Below are positions 1 to 12,100 of a stretch of 64,000 nt of DNA, piece by piece; the first letter of the stretch is position 1, and the number at the start of each line of letters is the position of its first letter. Under the pieces are notes generated by a model, which was not told the DNA's origin, searched no databases, and was given only the letters and a program-made list of their open reading frames with translations. Position numbers and translations under genes: made by a program. The DNA lies in NCBI GenBank assembly GCA_947479085.1, contig CANJYB010000002.1, positions 1 to 64,000 on the forward strand, given 5' to 3'. Origin of the DNA: Bacteroidota bacterium. Lineage in GTDB: Bacteria; Bacteroidota; Bacteroidia; 2-12-FULL-35-15.

Positions 1-74
1 TCTCCCCACAAAACGGGATTGCGGATGTAGAATTTGCGATTGATAGAGTAAAAATAGTAAAAGAGATTGAATAA
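1..74 (+). CDS. 3' end of an unidentified gene (partial)
   Basis: Reading from base 3, an open frame runs into the window and ends at a TAA at 72-74. The visible C-terminus includes the stretch ADVEFAIDRVKIVKEIE. Only 23 residues are present, too few to name a family. In many Bacteroidota this position upstream of the tRNA-tuf block is taken by translation-related or recombinase genes, but nothing here identifies either. Confidence 0.45.
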   Translation, partial: SPQNGIADVEFAIDRVKIVKEIE

Positions 75-148
75 AAGATAACGGATTGGAAGCCGGAATC
101 ATCAATCAGAAAATAGTAATAGTTCTTTAAAATAAGTAAAATAATTAA

Positions 149-221
149 GCGGAAGTAGCTCATTTGGTAGAGCGTCAGCCTTCCAAGCTGAGGGTGGCCG
201 GTTCGAGCCCGGTCTTCCGCT
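149..221 (+). tRNA. tRNA-Gly (anticodon TCC)
   Basis: The cloverleaf can be folded by eye. The acceptor arms are GCGGAAG and CTTCCGC, with discriminator T at 221. The D-arm GCTC/GAGC, the seven-base anticodon loop CTTCCAA (anticodon TCC, glycine) and the T-loop GTTCGAG are all present. No CCA is encoded. It heads the tRNA-Gly/tRNA-Thr/tuf transcription unit. Confidence 0.96.
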
Positions 222-309
222 CTTAATAAATGGAATGTCATTAGTCATTAGACATTAGTAAAAAGTACAGTAACTAATGACACTTGACCACTGACCGATG
301 ACAAAATCA

Positions 310-381
<72 letters not shown>

Positions 382-462
382 CTGAAAAGAAAAGATTCAA
401 AAAAAAGAGTAAAGAAAACAATACAGTAAAATAAAAAACAACAAATAAATAAATAAATAACA

Positions 463-1650
463 ATGGCAAAAGAAAAATTCGACCGCAGTAAACCACATGT
501 TAACATTGGTACAATCGGTCACGTTGACCACGGTAAAACTACCTTAACCGCAGCAATTACTGTTGTATTAGCTGAAAAAGGTTTATCTGAAGTGAGAGAT
601 TTCTCTTCAATTGATAATGCTCCTGAAGAAAAAGAAAGAGGTATTACTATCAATACATCTCACGTTGAGTATTCAACTGCTAACCGTCACTATGCTCACG
701 TTGACTGTCCGGGTCACGCGGATTATGTGAAAAACATGGTTACAGGTGCTGCTCAAATGGACGGTGCTATATTAGTTGTTGCAGCTACAGATGGTCCTAT
801 GCCACAAACACGTGAACATATCCTTTTGGCTCGTCAGGTTGGCGTTCCTAAAATTGTTGTGTTTATGAACAAAGTGGATATGGTTGACGATCCTGAATTG
901 TTGGAATTAGTTGAAATGGAAATCCGTGAGTTGTTGTCTTTCTATCAGTTTGATGGAGCAGCTACTCCAATCATCCAGGGTTCTGCCTTAGGTGGTTTAA
1001 ATAAAGACCCGAAATGGTCTGCAAAAATCATGGAATTAATGGATGCAGTGGATAGCTACATTCCAATTCCTAAGCGTGAGGTTGATAAGCCTTTCTTGAT
1101 GCCGGTTGAAGACGTGTTCACTATCACTGGTCGTGGAACTGTTGCAACAGGTAAAATTGAAACAGGTGTTATCAATACAGGTGATGAGATTGAAATCATC
1201 GGGATGCAGGAAGAAAAATTAAAATCAGTTATTACTGGTGTTGAGATGTTCCGTAAAATCCTTGACAGAGGTGAAGCAGGTGATAACGTAGGTTTATTGT
1301 TACGTGGTATTGACAAGAAAGATATCCGCAGAGGTATGGTTGTTGTTAAACCGGGAACTATTACTCCTCACACTGAATTCAAAGCTGAGATTTACGTTTT
1401 GAAAAAAGAAGAAGGTGGACGTCACACTCCATTCCATAACAAATACCGTCCACAGTTTTACTTACGTACAACTGACGTAACAGGAGAAATTGAATTACCT
1501 GCAGGACGCGAAATGGTTATGCCTGGAGATAACGTAACTATTACAGTAAAATTAATCGTTCCGGTGGCAATGACTTTAGGTTTACGTTTCGCTATCCGTG
1601 AGGGTGGAAGAACAGTAGGTGCTGGTCAGGTAACCGAAATCCTTAAGTAA
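463..1650 (+). CDS. tuf: Translation elongation factor EF-Tu
   Basis: EF-Tu is the GTPase that delivers aminoacyl-tRNA to the ribosomal A site. Of 395 residues, the G domain shows GHVDHGKT (19-26), the switch region with RGITIN, DCPGH (81-85) and NKVD (about 136-139). The second domain has GRGTVATG and the C-terminal barrel ends AGQVTEILK. The length and start MAKEKF are standard. The ATG is preceded by an A/T-rich leader without a strong Shine-Dalgarno, as is usual in Bacteroidota. It lies between tRNA-Thr and tRNA-Trp and is followed by a hairpin at 1674-1704. Confidence 0.99.
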   Translation: MAKEKFDRSKPHVNIGTIGHVDHGKTTLTAAITVVLAEKGLSEVRDFSSIDNAPEEKERGITINTSHVEYSTANRHYAHVDCPGHADYVKNMVTGAAQMDGAILVVAATDGPMPQTREHILLARQVGVPKIVVFMNKVDMVDDPELLELVEMEIRELLSFYQFDGAATPIIQGSALGGLNKDPKWSAKIMELMDAVDSYIPIPKREVDKPFLMPVEDVFTITGRGTVATGKIETGVINTGDEIEIIGMQEEKLKSVITGVEMFRKILDRGEAGDNVGLLLRGIDKKDIRRGMVVVKPGTITPHTEFKAEIYVLKKEEGGRHTPFHNKYRPQFYLRTTDVTGEIELPAGREMVMPGDNVTITVKLIVPVAMTLGLRFAIREGGRTVGAGQVTEILK

Positions 1651-1673
1651 TTAAAAAAACAAAATTTAGTGTA

Positions 1674-1704
1674 ACAGTGCCCCGAAATTCGGGGCGCTGT
1701 TTTC
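1674..1704 (+). terminator. Hairpin after tuf
   Basis: GCCCCGAA/TTCGGGGC extended by ACAGTG/CGCTGT forms a strong stem followed by TTTTCT. It lies 24 bp after tuf and 70 bp before tRNA-Trp. It could terminate tuf transcription in part, or set the ratio of tuf to secE/nusG. The U-run is short, so readthrough is likely. Confidence 0.6.
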
Positions 1705-1774
1705 TACTAAATAAAGGGTGGTGCCGAAACAACTGGTTTGGCAAGTTTGGATGACACCTATTTGGAGTGAATTT

Positions 1775-1845
1775 ACAGGTGTAGTTCAAGGGTAGAATAG
1801 AGGTCTCCAAAACCTTTGATGGGAGTTCGAATCTCTCCACCTGTG
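1775..1845 (+). tRNA. tRNA-Trp (anticodon CCA)
   Basis: The acceptor arms are ACAGGTG and CACCTGT with discriminator G, as expected for tRNA-Trp. The anticodon stem GAGGT/ACCTT encloses the loop CTCCAAA, anticodon CCA. The T-arm has GGGAG-TTCGAAT-CTCTC. It lies directly before secE, a conserved arrangement (tuf-trnW-secE-nusG) in many bacteria. Confidence 0.95.
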
Positions 1846-1886
1846 CAAAGAAAGAAGTTATAAGTTTAAAGTTTCAAGCTAAAAAC

Positions 1887-2078
1887 ATGAGCAAATTCAA
1901 AACATACATTGACGAAACGACCAACGAGCTTTTTCATAAAGTAACCTGGCCATCCTGGAGTGAATTACAAAGCAGTGCTGTATTGGTTGCTATTGCATCT
2001 ATTATCATTGCACTCATTGTTTTTGCTATGGATTTTACATTCAACAAAGGAATGGAAGCTATTTATCATTTATTTTAA
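1887..2078 (+). CDS. secE: Preprotein translocase subunit SecE
   Basis: SecE is the small clamp subunit of the SecYEG translocon in the inner membrane. The 63-residue protein has the family pattern: an amphipathic N-terminal helix with KVTWPSWSEL (the conserved VTWP motif) and one C-terminal membrane segment (VLVAIASIIIALIVFAMDF). This single-span form is the usual one outside Enterobacteria. It is followed 43 bp later by nusG. Confidence 0.97.
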   Translation: MSKFKTYIDETTNELFHKVTWPSWSELQSSAVLVAIASIIIALIVFAMDFTFNKGMEAIYHLF

Positions 2079-2121
2079 AGAGTATTAAGTATTAATTACA
2101 AAGTATTAAGACTAATTAAGA

Positions 2122-2703
2122 ATGAGTGAGCAAATAAAAAAGGAAGCTGTTAAAACTGATAACGTTAAAAAATGGTATGTTATCCGTGCCATCAGTGGAC
2201 AGGAGAAGAAAGTAAAGCACCAGATTGAAGTGGAGATTAATCGTTTGGGTTTGGGAAATCACGTTTCGCAGATATTAATACCAACCGAAAAAATTTACCA
2301 ATTAAGAAACGGTAAGAAAGTTACAAAGGAACGTCCGTTTTACGGAGGTTATATATTAATAGAAGCTGCATTGGTAGGGGAAGTTCCTCATACTATTAAA
2401 AATGTTACCGGTGTTATCGGATTTTTGGGAGAAACCAAAGGAGGTTCTCCGGTACCGATGAGACTGGCTGAAGTAAACAGAATATTAGGTACAGTGGATG
2501 ATCTGGCAGAAAGCGATGCACAAATAAGCATTCCTTTTATAGTTGGCGAAACTGTTAAAGTTATAAACGGACCATTCAACGGATTTACAGGAACGATTGA
2601 AAAAGTGAATGAAGAGAAGAAGAAGTTGGAAGTAATGGTTAAAATATTTGGTAGAAAAACTCCGTTAGAGTTAGGATACCTTGAAGTAGAAAAAGAGAGT
2701 TAA
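2122..2703 (+). CDS. nusG: Transcription termination/antitermination factor NusG
   Basis: NusG binds RNA polymerase and couples it to Rho or to the ribosome. The 193-residue protein has an N-terminal NGN domain beginning about residue 17 (KWYVIRAISGQEKKV) and a C-terminal KOW domain (VNGPF-like VINGPFNGFTGTIEKV, about 145-162). A short charged N-terminal extension precedes the NGN domain. It lies between secE and rplK, the canonical order. Confidence 0.98.
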   Translation: MSEQIKKEAVKTDNVKKWYVIRAISGQEKKVKHQIEVEINRLGLGNHVSQILIPTEKIYQLRNGKKVTKERPFYGGYILIEAALVGEVPHTIKNVTGVIGFLGETKGGSPVPMRLAEVNRILGTVDDLAESDAQISIPFIVGETVKVINGPFNGFTGTIEKVNEEKKKLEVMVKIFGRKTPLELGYLEVEKES

Positions 2704-2805
2704 TAAAACTGTTTACTGTTAAAAGTTAAAAAGTTTGAAGTTGAGCTTCCATCAACAAACGACTTTAAAACGAACCAACTTTGAACTAAAAACTAAAAAA
2801 AGAAA

Positions 2806-3249
2806 ATGGCAAAAGAAATAAGTGCAATGATTAAATTGCAGATAAAAGGAGGAGCTGCGAATCCTTCACCACCAATTGGTCCTGCATTAGGAGCAAAAGG
2901 AGTAAATATCATGGAGTTCTGTAAGCAGTTCAATGCAAGAACACAGGATAAAGCAGGTAAAGTTATCCCGGTAATTATTACTGTTTATAACGATAAATCA
3001 TTTGAATTTATTACTAAAAATCCACCGGTAGCAGTTTCGTTATTGGAGATTACAAAAGTAAAACAAGGTTCAAAAGAATCGAACCGTAACAAAGTAGGGA
3101 ATGTATCCTGGGCTCAGATACGTGAAGTAGCAGAAGCTAAAATGCCGGATTTGAATTGTTTTACCATCGAATCAGCAATGAGCATGGTAGCAGGAACTGC
3201 CCGCAGTATGGGATTGACCGTAACAGGTGAGTCTCCTTTAAAGAAGTAA
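2806..3249 (+). CDS. rplK: 50S ribosomal protein L11
   Basis: L11 builds the stalk base and GTPase-associated region on 23S rRNA. All 147 residues fit the family: the N-terminal domain with proline-rich [17 protein letters not shown] (about 19-35) and the rRNA-binding C-terminal domain ending SMGLTVTG. The start MAKEIS follows an A-rich leader. It is first in the rplK-rplA-rplJ-rplL series. Confidence 0.99.
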   Translation: MAKEISAMIKLQIKGGAANPSPPIGPALGAKGVNIMEFCKQFNARTQDKAGKVIPVIITVYNDKSFEFITKNPPVAVSLLEITKVKQGSKESNRNKVGNVSWAQIREVAEAKMPDLNCFTIESAMSMVAGTARSMGLTVTGESPLKK

Positions 3250-3306
3250 GTTTAACAGGTGGAGCCCGAATAAAGTAAGGCGTTTGAACATCATAAATTA
3301 ATAAGA

Positions 3307-3999
3307 ATGAAAATTTCAAAGAAAAGAAAAGCCGCTTTGGCTAAGTATGATGCAACTAAGGCTTACACAGTAGCCGAAGCATCAAAAATCATCAAAGACA
3401 TTACAACCGTAAAATTTGATGCATCCATCGATATCAGCGTACGTTTAGGAGTAGATCCGCGTAAAGCAAATCAAATGGTTCGTGGTTCAGTAACATTACC
3501 TCATGGTTCAGGAAAAACAATGCGTGTTCTTGCATTGGTAACACCGGATAAAGAAGCCGAAGCAAAAGCTGCAGGTGCTGATTTTGTCGGGTTGGATGAA
3601 TATATTGAGAAAATTAAAGGTGGCTGGACTGATGTGGATGTTATTATCACTATGCCTTCAGTAATGGGTAAAGTAGGTGCTTTAGGACGTGTGCTTGGAC
3701 CTCGTGGTTTAATGCCTAACCCTAAAACAGGTACTGTTACTATGGAAGTTGGTAAAGCAGTTACTGATTCTAAAGGTGGTAAAATAGATTTTAAAGTTGA
3801 CAAAGCTGGTATCGTTCAGGCATTGGTTGGTAAAGCTTCTTTTGATGCAAATAAAATTGCTGAAAATGCAAATGAAGTATTGACTACCATTATGAAATTG
3901 AAGCCTTCATCTGCTAAAGGAACTTATGTAAGAAGCGTTTATATCTCTTCTACCATGAGCCCGAGTATCCAGATTGATGCTAAATTTTTAGGACAATAA
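3307..3999 (+). CDS. rplA: 50S ribosomal protein L1
   Basis: L1 forms the mobile L1 stalk near the ribosomal E site and in many bacteria represses its own operon. The 230-residue product has the signature region [20 protein letters not shown] (about 119-138) and the conserved FDASIDI start of domain I. Spacing to rplK is 57 bp and to rplJ 101 bp. Confidence 0.99.
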   Translation: MKISKKRKAALAKYDATKAYTVAEASKIIKDITTVKFDASIDISVRLGVDPRKANQMVRGSVTLPHGSGKTMRVLALVTPDKEAEAKAAGADFVGLDEYIEKIKGGWTDVDVIITMPSVMGKVGALGRVLGPRGLMPNPKTGTVTMEVGKAVTDSKGGKIDFKVDKAGIVQALVGKASFDANKIAENANEVLTTIMKLKPSSAKGTYVRSVYISSTMSPSIQIDAKFLGQ

Positions 4000-4100
4000 G
4001 AGATTACAAGAGTAATTAACAGTAAGGAGATAAGTGCTGAAGGAATAAAAACATTATCTGAACTGGCTTCCACTGGACAGATATATTAAAAACAACAGAA

Positions 4101-4625
4101 ATGAAAAAAGAAGATAAAACAGTAGTAATAGATTCGTTGGTTAAGGAATTAGCTAACAACAGTCATTTCTATTTGACCGATGTTGCTTCTTTAACTGCTG
4201 ATAAAACATCACAGTTGAGAAGAATGTGTTTTAACAAAAACATCAAAATGCTGGTAGTTAAAAATTCATTGCTTCAAAAAGCAATGGAGAGAAGCGAAGG
4301 CAAAGATTATCAACCGTTGTTTGGCTCATTAAAAGGTTCAACAGCAATTATGTTTTCAGAAGTTGGGAGTGATCCTGCAAAACTTATCAAGGAATTCCGT
4401 TCCAAAAATGATAAGCCTGTTTTGAAAGCAGCATTTGTTGAAGAGTGTGCTTACATTGGCGATAACCAATTGGATGTATTGGCTAGCATTAAATCTAAAA
4501 ACGAGCTTATTGGCGATATTATTGGATTGTTGCAGTCTCCTGCTAAAAATGTTATTTCTGCTCTTAAATCGAGCGGTGGCAAATTAGCTGGAATCGTTAA
4601 AACATTATCGGAAAAACAGGAATAA
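4101..4625 (+). CDS. rplJ: 50S ribosomal protein L10
   Basis: L10 anchors L7/L12 dimers to the ribosome through its C-terminal helix. The 174-residue protein has the N-terminal globular domain (LTSQLRRMCF-like region, KNSLLQKAM) and a long C-terminal helical region. The 101-bp gap before it is where an L10(L12)4 leader would sit in other bacteria. I cannot demonstrate that structure here. Confidence 0.97.
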   Translation: MKKEDKTVVIDSLVKELANNSHFYLTDVASLTADKTSQLRRMCFNKNIKMLVVKNSLLQKAMERSEGKDYQPLFGSLKGSTAIMFSEVGSDPAKLIKEFRSKNDKPVLKAAFVEECAYIGDNQLDVLASIKSKNELIGDIIGLLQSPAKNVISALKSSGGKLAGIVKTLSEKQE

Positions 4626-4687
4626 AAGAGTACAATTAAATAAAAAATTAAATAACTAGTAATTAACAATTAAAACAATAAATAAAA

Positions 4688-5062
4688 ATGGCAGATTTAA
4701 AATCATTCGCAGAGCAATTAGTAAACTTAACTGTAAAAGAAGTTAATGAATTAGCTCAAATTTTAAAAGATGAGTATGGTATCGAACCAGCAGCAGCAGC
4801 AGCAGTTGTTGTAGCAGGTGGAGGTGCAGGTGCAGCAGCAGTTGCAGAAAAAACTACTTTTGATGTAATCCTTGTTGAAGCAGGTGCAGCAAAATTAGGA
4901 GTTGTTAAAATCGTAAAAGATTTAACAGGATTAGGATTGAAAGAAGCTAAAGATTTAGTGGATGGAGCTCCAAAACCATTGAAAGAAGGTATTTCTAAAG
5001 AAGAAGCTGAATCAATGAAAAAACAATTAGAAGAAGCAGGAGCGAAGGTTGAGATTAAATAA
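4688..5062 (+). CDS. rplL: 50S ribosomal protein L7/L12
   Basis: L7/L12 is the multi-copy stalk protein that recruits translation factors. The 124-residue protein has the N-terminal dimerisation helix, an Ala/Gly/Val-rich hinge (about 37-54) and the C-terminal domain with [20 protein letters not shown]. It ends the ribosomal protein run. A long hairpin separates it from rpoB. Confidence 0.99.
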   Translation: MADLKSFAEQLVNLTVKEVNELAQILKDEYGIEPAAAAAVVVAGGGAGAAAVAEKTTFDVILVEAGAAKLGVVKIVKDLTGLGLKEAKDLVDGAPKPLKEGISKEEAESMKKQLEEAGAKVEIK

Positions 5063-5094
5063 GCTTTCGGCTAATACACAATTATAAGGTCTGG

Positions 5095-5130
5095 AACCTA
5101 AGTTCTTCCTAAACGGGATGAGCTTAGGTC
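5095..5130 (+). promoter_or_regulatory. Hairpin between rplL and rpoB
   Basis: CCTAAG (5097-5102) pairs with CTTAGG (5123-5128). The interior TTCTTCC can pair in part with GGATGAG around a small loop, and T-rich sequence follows. The position suggests an attenuator or processing site that lowers rpoBC relative to L7/L12, as occurs at the same junction in other bacteria. The role is inferred. Confidence 0.5.
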
Positions 5131-5221
5131 TATGCCCTTTTGTTGTTTAAAGTTGTTTTATCTTATTAACCAGCTTGTTGTTTGCAATATAAAGTAAGAA
5201 CAGGCCTAAATCTTTAAAATC

Positions 5222-8200
5222 GTGGCTCAAACCAAAAAAACCCAAAGAATAAGTTTTGCATCTATTAAAAGTCAAATTGATTACCCTGACTTTTTAGATA
5301 TTCAACTTAAATCGTTTCAAGACTTTTTTCAGTTAGAAACTACATCTGAAAACCGTCAGAACGAAGGATTGTATAAAGTTTTCGCAGAGAACTTTCCAAT
5401 CTCCGATGCACGTAATAATTTCGTGCTCGAATTTTTAGATTATTTTATTGACCCCCCTCGTTACTCCCTTGAAGAGTGTATTGAGCGTGGTTTAACATAC
5501 AGCGTTCCGCTTAAGGCGAAAGTTCGTTTGTATTGTACCGACCCTGAACATGAGGATTTCGAAACCATCGTTCAGGATGTGTATTTAGGTACTATCCCGT
5601 ATATGACTCCAAAAGGTACGTTTGTTATCAATGGAGCAGAACGTGTAATTGTTTCTCAGTTGCACCGTTCACCAGGGGTGTTCTTTGGTCAGAGCCGTCA
5701 CGCAAACGGAACCAAACTTTATTCGGCACGTGTAATTCCTTTCAAAGGTTCGTGGATAGAGTTTGCTACCGATATCAACAGTGTGATGTATGCATACATT
5801 GACCGTAAGAAAAAATTACCGGTAACCACTTTGTTAAGAGCAATTGGTTTTGAAAGTGATAAACAAATCCTTGAAATATTCGGTTTGGCTGATGAAGTGA
5901 AGGTTAGCAAACCTGCTTTAAAAGGTGCACTTGGTCGTAAGTTAGCGGCAAGGGTATTAAAAACCTGGATTGAGGATTTTGTGGATGAAGACACCGGTGA
6001 GGTTGTTTCCATTGAACGTAACGAGGTTATTATTGACCGCGAAACCATCTTGGAAGAAAACCATATTGAATTGATTATTGATGCAAATGTTAAATCCATC
6101 ATTCTTCACAAAGAAGACGTGAATGCAGGAGACTATGCAATTATCTATAACACATTACAGAAAGATACTTCCAACTCTGAAAAAGAGGCTGTGGAGCATA
6201 TCTATCGTCAATTGCGTAATGCAGAACCACCTGATGAGGAAACAGCACGTGGTATTATCGATAAATTATTTTTCTCGGATAAACGTTATGATTTAGGAGA
6301 AGTAGGTCGTTACAGAATCAACAAAAAGTTGAACCTGACAACGCCAATGGATCATAAAACATTGACAAAAGAGGACATTATCTGTATCATCAAGTATTTG
6401 ATTGAGCTTATCAATTCAAAAGCTGATGTGGATGATATTGACCACTTAAGTAACAGACGTGTGCGTACAGTTGGTGAGCAATTGTATTCACAATTCGGAG
6501 TTGGTTTGGCACGTATGGCCCGTACTATTCGTGAGCGTATGAACGTTCGTGATAATGAGGTGTTCACGCCTACTGATTTGATTAATGCCAAAACATTGTC
6601 TTCAGTTATCAACTCGTTCTTCGGAACAAACCAGTTATCTCAGTTTATGGATCAAACCAATCCTTTGGCAGAACTTACGCACAAGCGCAGGCTCTCCGCA
6701 CTAGGGCCAGGTGGTTTATCCAGAGAGCGTGCAGGATTTGAGGTGCGTGACGTTCACTATACTCACTACGGACGTTTATGTACTATTGAAACACCGGAAG
6801 GACCAAACATTGGTTTGATTTCTTCATTGTGTGTATTTGCAAAAATAAATAAATTAGGATTTATTGAAACACCATACATGACTGTTACAAACGGTAAAGT
6901 GGATGTGGATAAAGATGTAATTTATTTAAGTGCAGAAGAAGAAGATTCTAAAACCATTGCACAGGCAAATGCGCCAATAGATGCAAAAGGAAACTTTGTG
7001 GATGCAAAAGTTAAAGCTCGTTACGAAGGGGATTTCCCGGTAGTAGATCCTGAAAAATTACATTTGATGGATGTGGCTCCTAACCAGATTGCTTCTATTG
7101 CAGCTTCTTTAATTCCATTCCTTGAACATGATGATGCGAACAGAGCTTTGATGGGTTCTAACATGCAACGTCAGGCAGTTCCTTTGTTACGTCCTGAAGC
7201 TCCTATTGTTGGAACAGGATTGGAACCATTGGTTGCCCGCGATTCCCGTGTGTTGATTAATGCAGAAGGTGAAGGTGTGGTTGAGTATGTTGATTCAAAC
7301 GAAATTGTAATTCGTTACAGCCGTTCGGAAGCAGAAAAACTGATTTCTTTTGATGATGATGTGAAACGTTATAAACTTACCAAGTTCCGTAAAACCAACC
7401 AGAGTACCTGTATCAACCTGAAACCAATCGTTAAGAAAGGCGAAAGAGTTACAAAAGGACAGGTATTGTGCGATGGATACGCAACTCAGAATGGTGAATT
7501 AGCGTTAGGTCGTAACATGAAAGTGGCGTTCATGCCATGGAAAGGTTACAATTTTGAGGATGCGATTGTAATTTCCGAGCGTGTTGCCCGTGAAGATATT
7601 TTTACATCTGTTCATATTGATGAGTATTCTTTGGAAGTACGTGATACAAAACGTGGTTTGGAAGAATTGACTGCTGATATTCCTAACGTTTCGGAAGAGG
7701 CTACAAAAGACCTTGACGAAAACGGATTGATTCGTATTGGTGCTGAAGTAAAAGAAGGAGACATATTAATTGGTAAAATCACTCCGAAAGGAGAGACTGA
7801 CCCATCTCCGGAAGAAAAACTATTGCGTGCTATCTTTGGTGACAAAGCAGGTGACGTGAAAGATGCTTCCTTGAAAGCGCCTCCATCATTACGTGGAATT
7901 GTTATTGATAAAAAATTATTCTCAAGAATAATTAAAGATAAAAAGACCAAATCAGAAGAAAAACCTTTGTTGGAGAAAATTGACAAAGAGCACACTGCTG
8001 AGATGATTGCTTTGAAAAATAAATTAGTTGATAAGCTTACTACTTTGGTGAATGGTAAAACATCACAAGGTGTGTATAATCTTTTGAAAGAAGAAGTGGT
8101 TGGAAAGAGTATTAAGTTTACTCAGAAAATGCTTGAGAAAATTGATTATGCTACTGTTAATCCAGGTAAATGGACAACAGATAAGGAAATCAACGAGAAA

Positions 8201-9031
8201 ATTAAAATCCTTCTTCACAACTACCAGATTCGTTACAACGATTTGTTAGGTGCTTTTAAACGTAAGAAATTTGCTGTAACTATTGGTGATGAGTTACCAT
8301 CAGGTATTATGCAATTGGCAAAAATATACATTGCTAAAAAACGTAAATTAAAAGTTGGAGATAAGATGGCGGGTCGTCACGGTAACAAAGGTATTGTTGC
8401 CCGTATCGTTCGCGATGAGGATATGCCTTTCTTGGATGACGGAACTCCTGTTGATATCGTGTTGAACCCACTTGGTGTGCCTTCACGTATGAACCTTGGA
8501 CAAATTTATGAAACCGTTCTTGCATGGGCCGGAAAAACATTGGGTGAAAAATTCTTTACTCCGATATTTGATGGTGCTACTACAGATCAGTTGAACGAGT
8601 GGACAGACAAAGCAGGTTTACCTCGCTATGGCCGTACCTTCTTAACAGATGGTGGTACAGGTGAGAAATTTGATCAGCCGGCTACTGTAGGTATTATCTA
8701 CATGCTGAAACTTGGTCACATGGTGGATGATAAAATGCACAGTCGTTCTATCGGACCATACTCTCTTATTACGCAACAACCTTTGGGCGGTAAAGCTCAG
8801 TTCGGAGGTCAGCGTTTTGGTGAGATGGAGGTTTGGGCTCTTGAAGCATTTGGTGCTGCCAACATTCTACAGGAAATCCTTACTATCAAGTCTGATGACG
8901 TGGTAGGTCGTGCAAAAGCGTACGAAGCTATTGTTAAAGGTGAAAATATGCCAACTCCGGGAATCCCTGAATCGTTCAACGTATTGTTGCACGAGTTAAG
9001 AGGATTGGGATTGAACATAGCACTTGACTAA
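5222..9031 (+). CDS. rpoB: RNA polymerase beta subunit
   Basis: This is the catalytic beta subunit of RNA polymerase, 1269 residues, which fits Bacteroidota. The start is GTG (GTG GCT CAA ACC). The rifampicin-pocket region around residues 470-490 ([20 protein letters not shown], then [18 protein letters not shown]) has the wild-type sensitive pattern. [26 protein letters not shown] and [12 protein letters not shown] (about 1046) are all intact. It is followed by rpoC after a structured 101-bp gap. Confidence 0.99.
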   Translation: MAQTKKTQRISFASIKSQIDYPDFLDIQLKSFQDFFQLETTSENRQNEGLYKVFAENFPISDARNNFVLEFLDYFIDPPRYSLEECIERGLTYSVPLKAKVRLYCTDPEHEDFETIVQDVYLGTIPYMTPKGTFVINGAERVIVSQLHRSPGVFFGQSRHANGTKLYSARVIPFKGSWIEFATDINSVMYAYIDRKKKLPVTTLLRAIGFESDKQILEIFGLADEVKVSKPALKGALGRKLAARVLKTWIEDFVDEDTGEVVSIERNEVIIDRETILEENHIELIIDANVKSIILHKEDVNAGDYAIIYNTLQKDTSNSEKEAVEHIYRQLRNAEPPDEETARGIIDKLFFSDKRYDLGEVGRYRINKKLNLTTPMDHKTLTKEDIICIIKYLIELINSKADVDDIDHLSNRRVRTVGEQLYSQFGVGLARMARTIRERMNVRDNEVFTPTDLINAKTLSSVINSFFGTNQLSQFMDQTNPLAELTHKRRLSALGPGGLSRERAGFEVRDVHYTHYGRLCTIETPEGPNIGLISSLCVFAKINKLGFIETPYMTVTNGKVDVDKDVIYLSAEEEDSKTIAQANAPIDAKGNFVDAKVKARYEGDFPVVDPEKLHLMDVAPNQIASIAASLIPFLEHDDANRALMGSNMQRQAVPLLRPEAPIVGTGLEPLVARDSRVLINAEGEGVVEYVDSNEIVIRYSRSEAEKLISFDDDVKRYKLTKFRKTNQSTCINLKPIVKKGERVTKGQVLCDGYATQNGELALGRNMKVAFMPWKGYNFEDAIVISERVAREDIFTSVHIDEYSLEVRDTKRGLEELTADIPNVSEEATKDLDENGLIRIGAEVKEGDILIGKITPKGETDPSPEEKLLRAIFGDKAGDVKDASLKAPPSLRGIVIDKKLFSRIIKDKKTKSEEKPLLEKIDKEHTAEMIALKNKLVDKLTTLVNGKTSQGVYNLLKEEVVGKSIKFTQKMLEKIDYATVNPGKWTTDKEINEKIKILLHNYQIRYNDLLGAFKRKKFAVTIGDELPSGIMQLAKIYIAKKRKLKVGDKMAGRHGNKGIVARIVRDEDMPFLDDGTPVDIVLNPLGVPSRMNLGQIYETVLAWAGKTLGEKFFTPIFDGATTDQLNEWTDKAGLPRYGRTFLTDGGTGEKFDQPATVGIIYMLKLGHMVDDKMHSRSIGPYSLITQQPLGGKAQFGGQRFGEMEVWALEAFGAANILQEILTIKSDDVVGRAKAYEAIVKGENMPTPGIPESFNVLLHELRGLGLNIALD

Positions 9032-9035
9032 TATT

Positions 9036-9096
9036 AAGTTTAAAGTTCCAGGTTTCATGTTCGCATAAAGCGAGTGAAATCTGGAACACCAAACTT
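9036..9096 (+). promoter_or_regulatory. Multi-tier hairpin in the rpoB-rpoC gap
   Basis: Four successive arms pair: AAGTTT/AAACTT, GTTCCAG/CTGGAAC, TTTCA/TGAAA and TCGC/GCGA around an ATAAA loop. There is no T-run directly after it, so a terminator is unlikely. An RNase processing site or a structure affecting rpoC translation are possible. The function is inferred from position. Confidence 0.6.
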
Positions 9097-9132
9097 ATTT
9101 TGTTATTAATAATTTTTTAAATAAATAAAAAA

Positions 9133-12100
9133 ATGGCTTACAAAAAAGAGCATAAATTAAAAAGTAATTTCTCCAAAATTACCATCAGCCTTGCATCACC
9201 TGAAGCAATTCTGGAACGCTCGAGCGGTGAAGTAGTAAAACCGGAAACCATCAATTACAGAACTTACAAACCTGAAATGGGTGGTTTGTTCTGTGAGCGT
9301 ATTTTCGGACCGGTGAAAGACTGGGAGTGTGCCTGCGGTAAATATAAACGTATTCGTTACAAAGGTATTGTCTGCGACCGTTGTGGTGTGGAAGTAACCG
9401 AAAAGAAAGTACGTAGAGAGCGTATGGGACACATTGCATTGGTAGTTCCTGTTGCTCATATCTGGTATTTTAAATCATTACCGAATAAAATTGGTTACCT
9501 GTTAGGTTTACCAACAAAAAGATTAGACATGATTATTTACTACGAGCGCTATGTAGTAGTAAATGCAGGTGTTAAGGCAGTAGACGGAATCAATTACCTT
9601 GATTTCTTATCTGAAGAAGAATACCTGAATATTTTAGAAACTTTACCAAAAGAAAATCAATACCTGGATGATGATGACCCTAATAAGTTCATCGCGAAGA
9701 TGGGTGCTGAGGCATTACAGGCGTTGTTAGCCCGTGTTGATTTGGATTCATTGTCTTTTGACTTACGTCACAAAGCAAATACTGAAACTTCTCAGCAACG
9801 TAAAAACGAAGCATTAAAGCGTTTACAGGTGGTGGAAGGTTTCCGTCATGCTAATGAGCATGTGGAAAATCGTCCGGAGTGGATGATTGTAAAAATTGTT
9901 CCTGTTATTCCACCGGAATTACGTCCGTTGGTGCCATTGGATGGTGGTCGTTTTGCGACTTCCGACTTAAATGATTTATACAGACGTGTTATTATCCGTA
10001 ACAACCGTTTGAAACGATTAATCGAAATTAAAGCTCCGGAAGTAATCTTACGTAACGAAAAACGTATGTTACAGGAGTCTGTTGATTCATTGTTTGATAA
10101 CTCACGTAAATCGAATGCTGTTAAAACAGAGTCGAACCGTGCGTTGAAATCATTATCAGATTCATTGAAAGGTAAACAAGGCCGGTTCCGTCAGAACTTA
10201 CTTGGGAAACGTGTGGATTATTCAGCACGTTCGGTAATTGTTGTAGGACCAGAATTGAAATTACACGAATGCGGATTGCCAAAAGACATGGCAGCAGAGT
10301 TATTCAAACCATTTATCATCCGCAAGATGATTGAGCGTGGTGTTGTTAAAACTGTAAAATCAGCAAAGAAAATAGTTGATAAAAAAGAACCAATTGTTTG
10401 GGATATTTTAGAGAATGTATTGAAAGGACATCCTGTTCTTTTAAATCGTGCTCCGACATTGCACAGATTGGGTATCCAGGCTTTCCAACCTAAATTGATT
10501 GAAGGAAAAGCGATTCAATTGCACCCGTTAACCTGTACTGCGTTTAACGCGGATTTTGACGGGGATCAGATGGCAGTTCACGTTCCCTTGGGACATGCTG
10601 CAATCCTTGAAGCGCAATTATTGATGCTTGCTTCTCATAACATTTTGAACCCTGCTAATGGTGCTCCGGTGGCTGTACCTTCCCAGGACATGGTGCTTGG
10701 TCTGTATTACATGACCAAAGGAAAGAAAACCACTCCTGAAGAAAAAGTGAAAGGCGAAGGCTTAACATTCTATTCTCCGGAAGAAACTGTTATTGCATAC
10801 AACGAAAAACGTGTGGATTTACATGCATGGGTTAAAGTTCGTTTGGCAGTAAAAGAAGGTGGTAAAACAGTAAATAAATTAATTGAAACTACTGTAGGTC
10901 GTATTTTATTCAATAAAGTAGTTCCTGAAGAAGTAGGTTATATCAATGAATTATTGACTAAAAAATCGTTGCGTGACATTATCGGTAATATTGTGAAAGA
11001 AACCGGTATGGCGAAAACAGCGAAATTTTTGGACGAAATAAAAACCTTAGGTTATATGCACGCTTTCCGTGGAGGATTGTCGTTTAACCTTGGAGATGTT
11101 GTTATTCCGGAAGATAAACCGAAAATGATTGCTGACGCAAATGCACAGGTGGAAGAGGTGGTAGGAAACTACAATGCCGGTTTCATTACTAACAATGAGC
11201 GTTACAACCAGATTATTGATATCTGGACACATACTAACGCACGACTTACTGCAAAGGTATTGCACACGTTGACAAATGACCGTCAAGGATTCAACCCGGT
11301 GTATATGATGCTTGATTCGGGTGCAAGGGGTTCGAAAGAACAAATTCGTCAGTTGGGCGGGATGCGTGGATTGATGGCGAAACCTCAAAAAGGTGCTGGT
11401 GGAGGTGAGATTATCGAAAACCCTATCCTTTCTAACTTTAAAGAAGGTTTGTCCATCTTGGAGTATTTTATTTCTACTCACGGTGCACGTAAAGGACTTG
11501 CGGATACGGCTCTTAAGACAGCGGATGCGGGTTACTTGACAAGAAGACTTGTTGACGTTGCACAGGATGTTATTATCACCATCGAAGATTGTGGTACATT
11601 ACGTGGACTGATAGCTACTCCATTAAAGAAAAATGATGAAGTTGTTGAATCGTTATACGATAGAATTTTAGGTAGAACTACTGTTCATGATGTGTATAAC
11701 CCGTTAACTGGTAAATTAATAATTGCTTCGGGAGAAGAGGTGAAAGAAGATGATGCAAAAGCAATTTCTGAATCACCTATAGAATCAGTAGAAATACGCT
11801 CGGTATTGACTTGCGAAAGCAAAAACGGAGTGTGTGGAAAATGTTACGGACGTAACCTGGCAACAGGAAGAATGGTTCAGCGCGGAGAGGCTGTAGGAGT
11901 TATTGCTGCGCAGTCTATCGGTGAGCCGGGAACTCAGTTAACATTGCGTACCTTCCACGTTGGAGGGGTTGCGGGTGGCTCTGTTGCTTCTTCTAAATTA
12001 GAGGCTAAATACGATGGTATCCTTGAAATAGACGAATTGAAAACGGTAAAACGTAAATCAGGTAAAGAAATGATGGACGTGGTAATCGGTCGTTCGGCTG

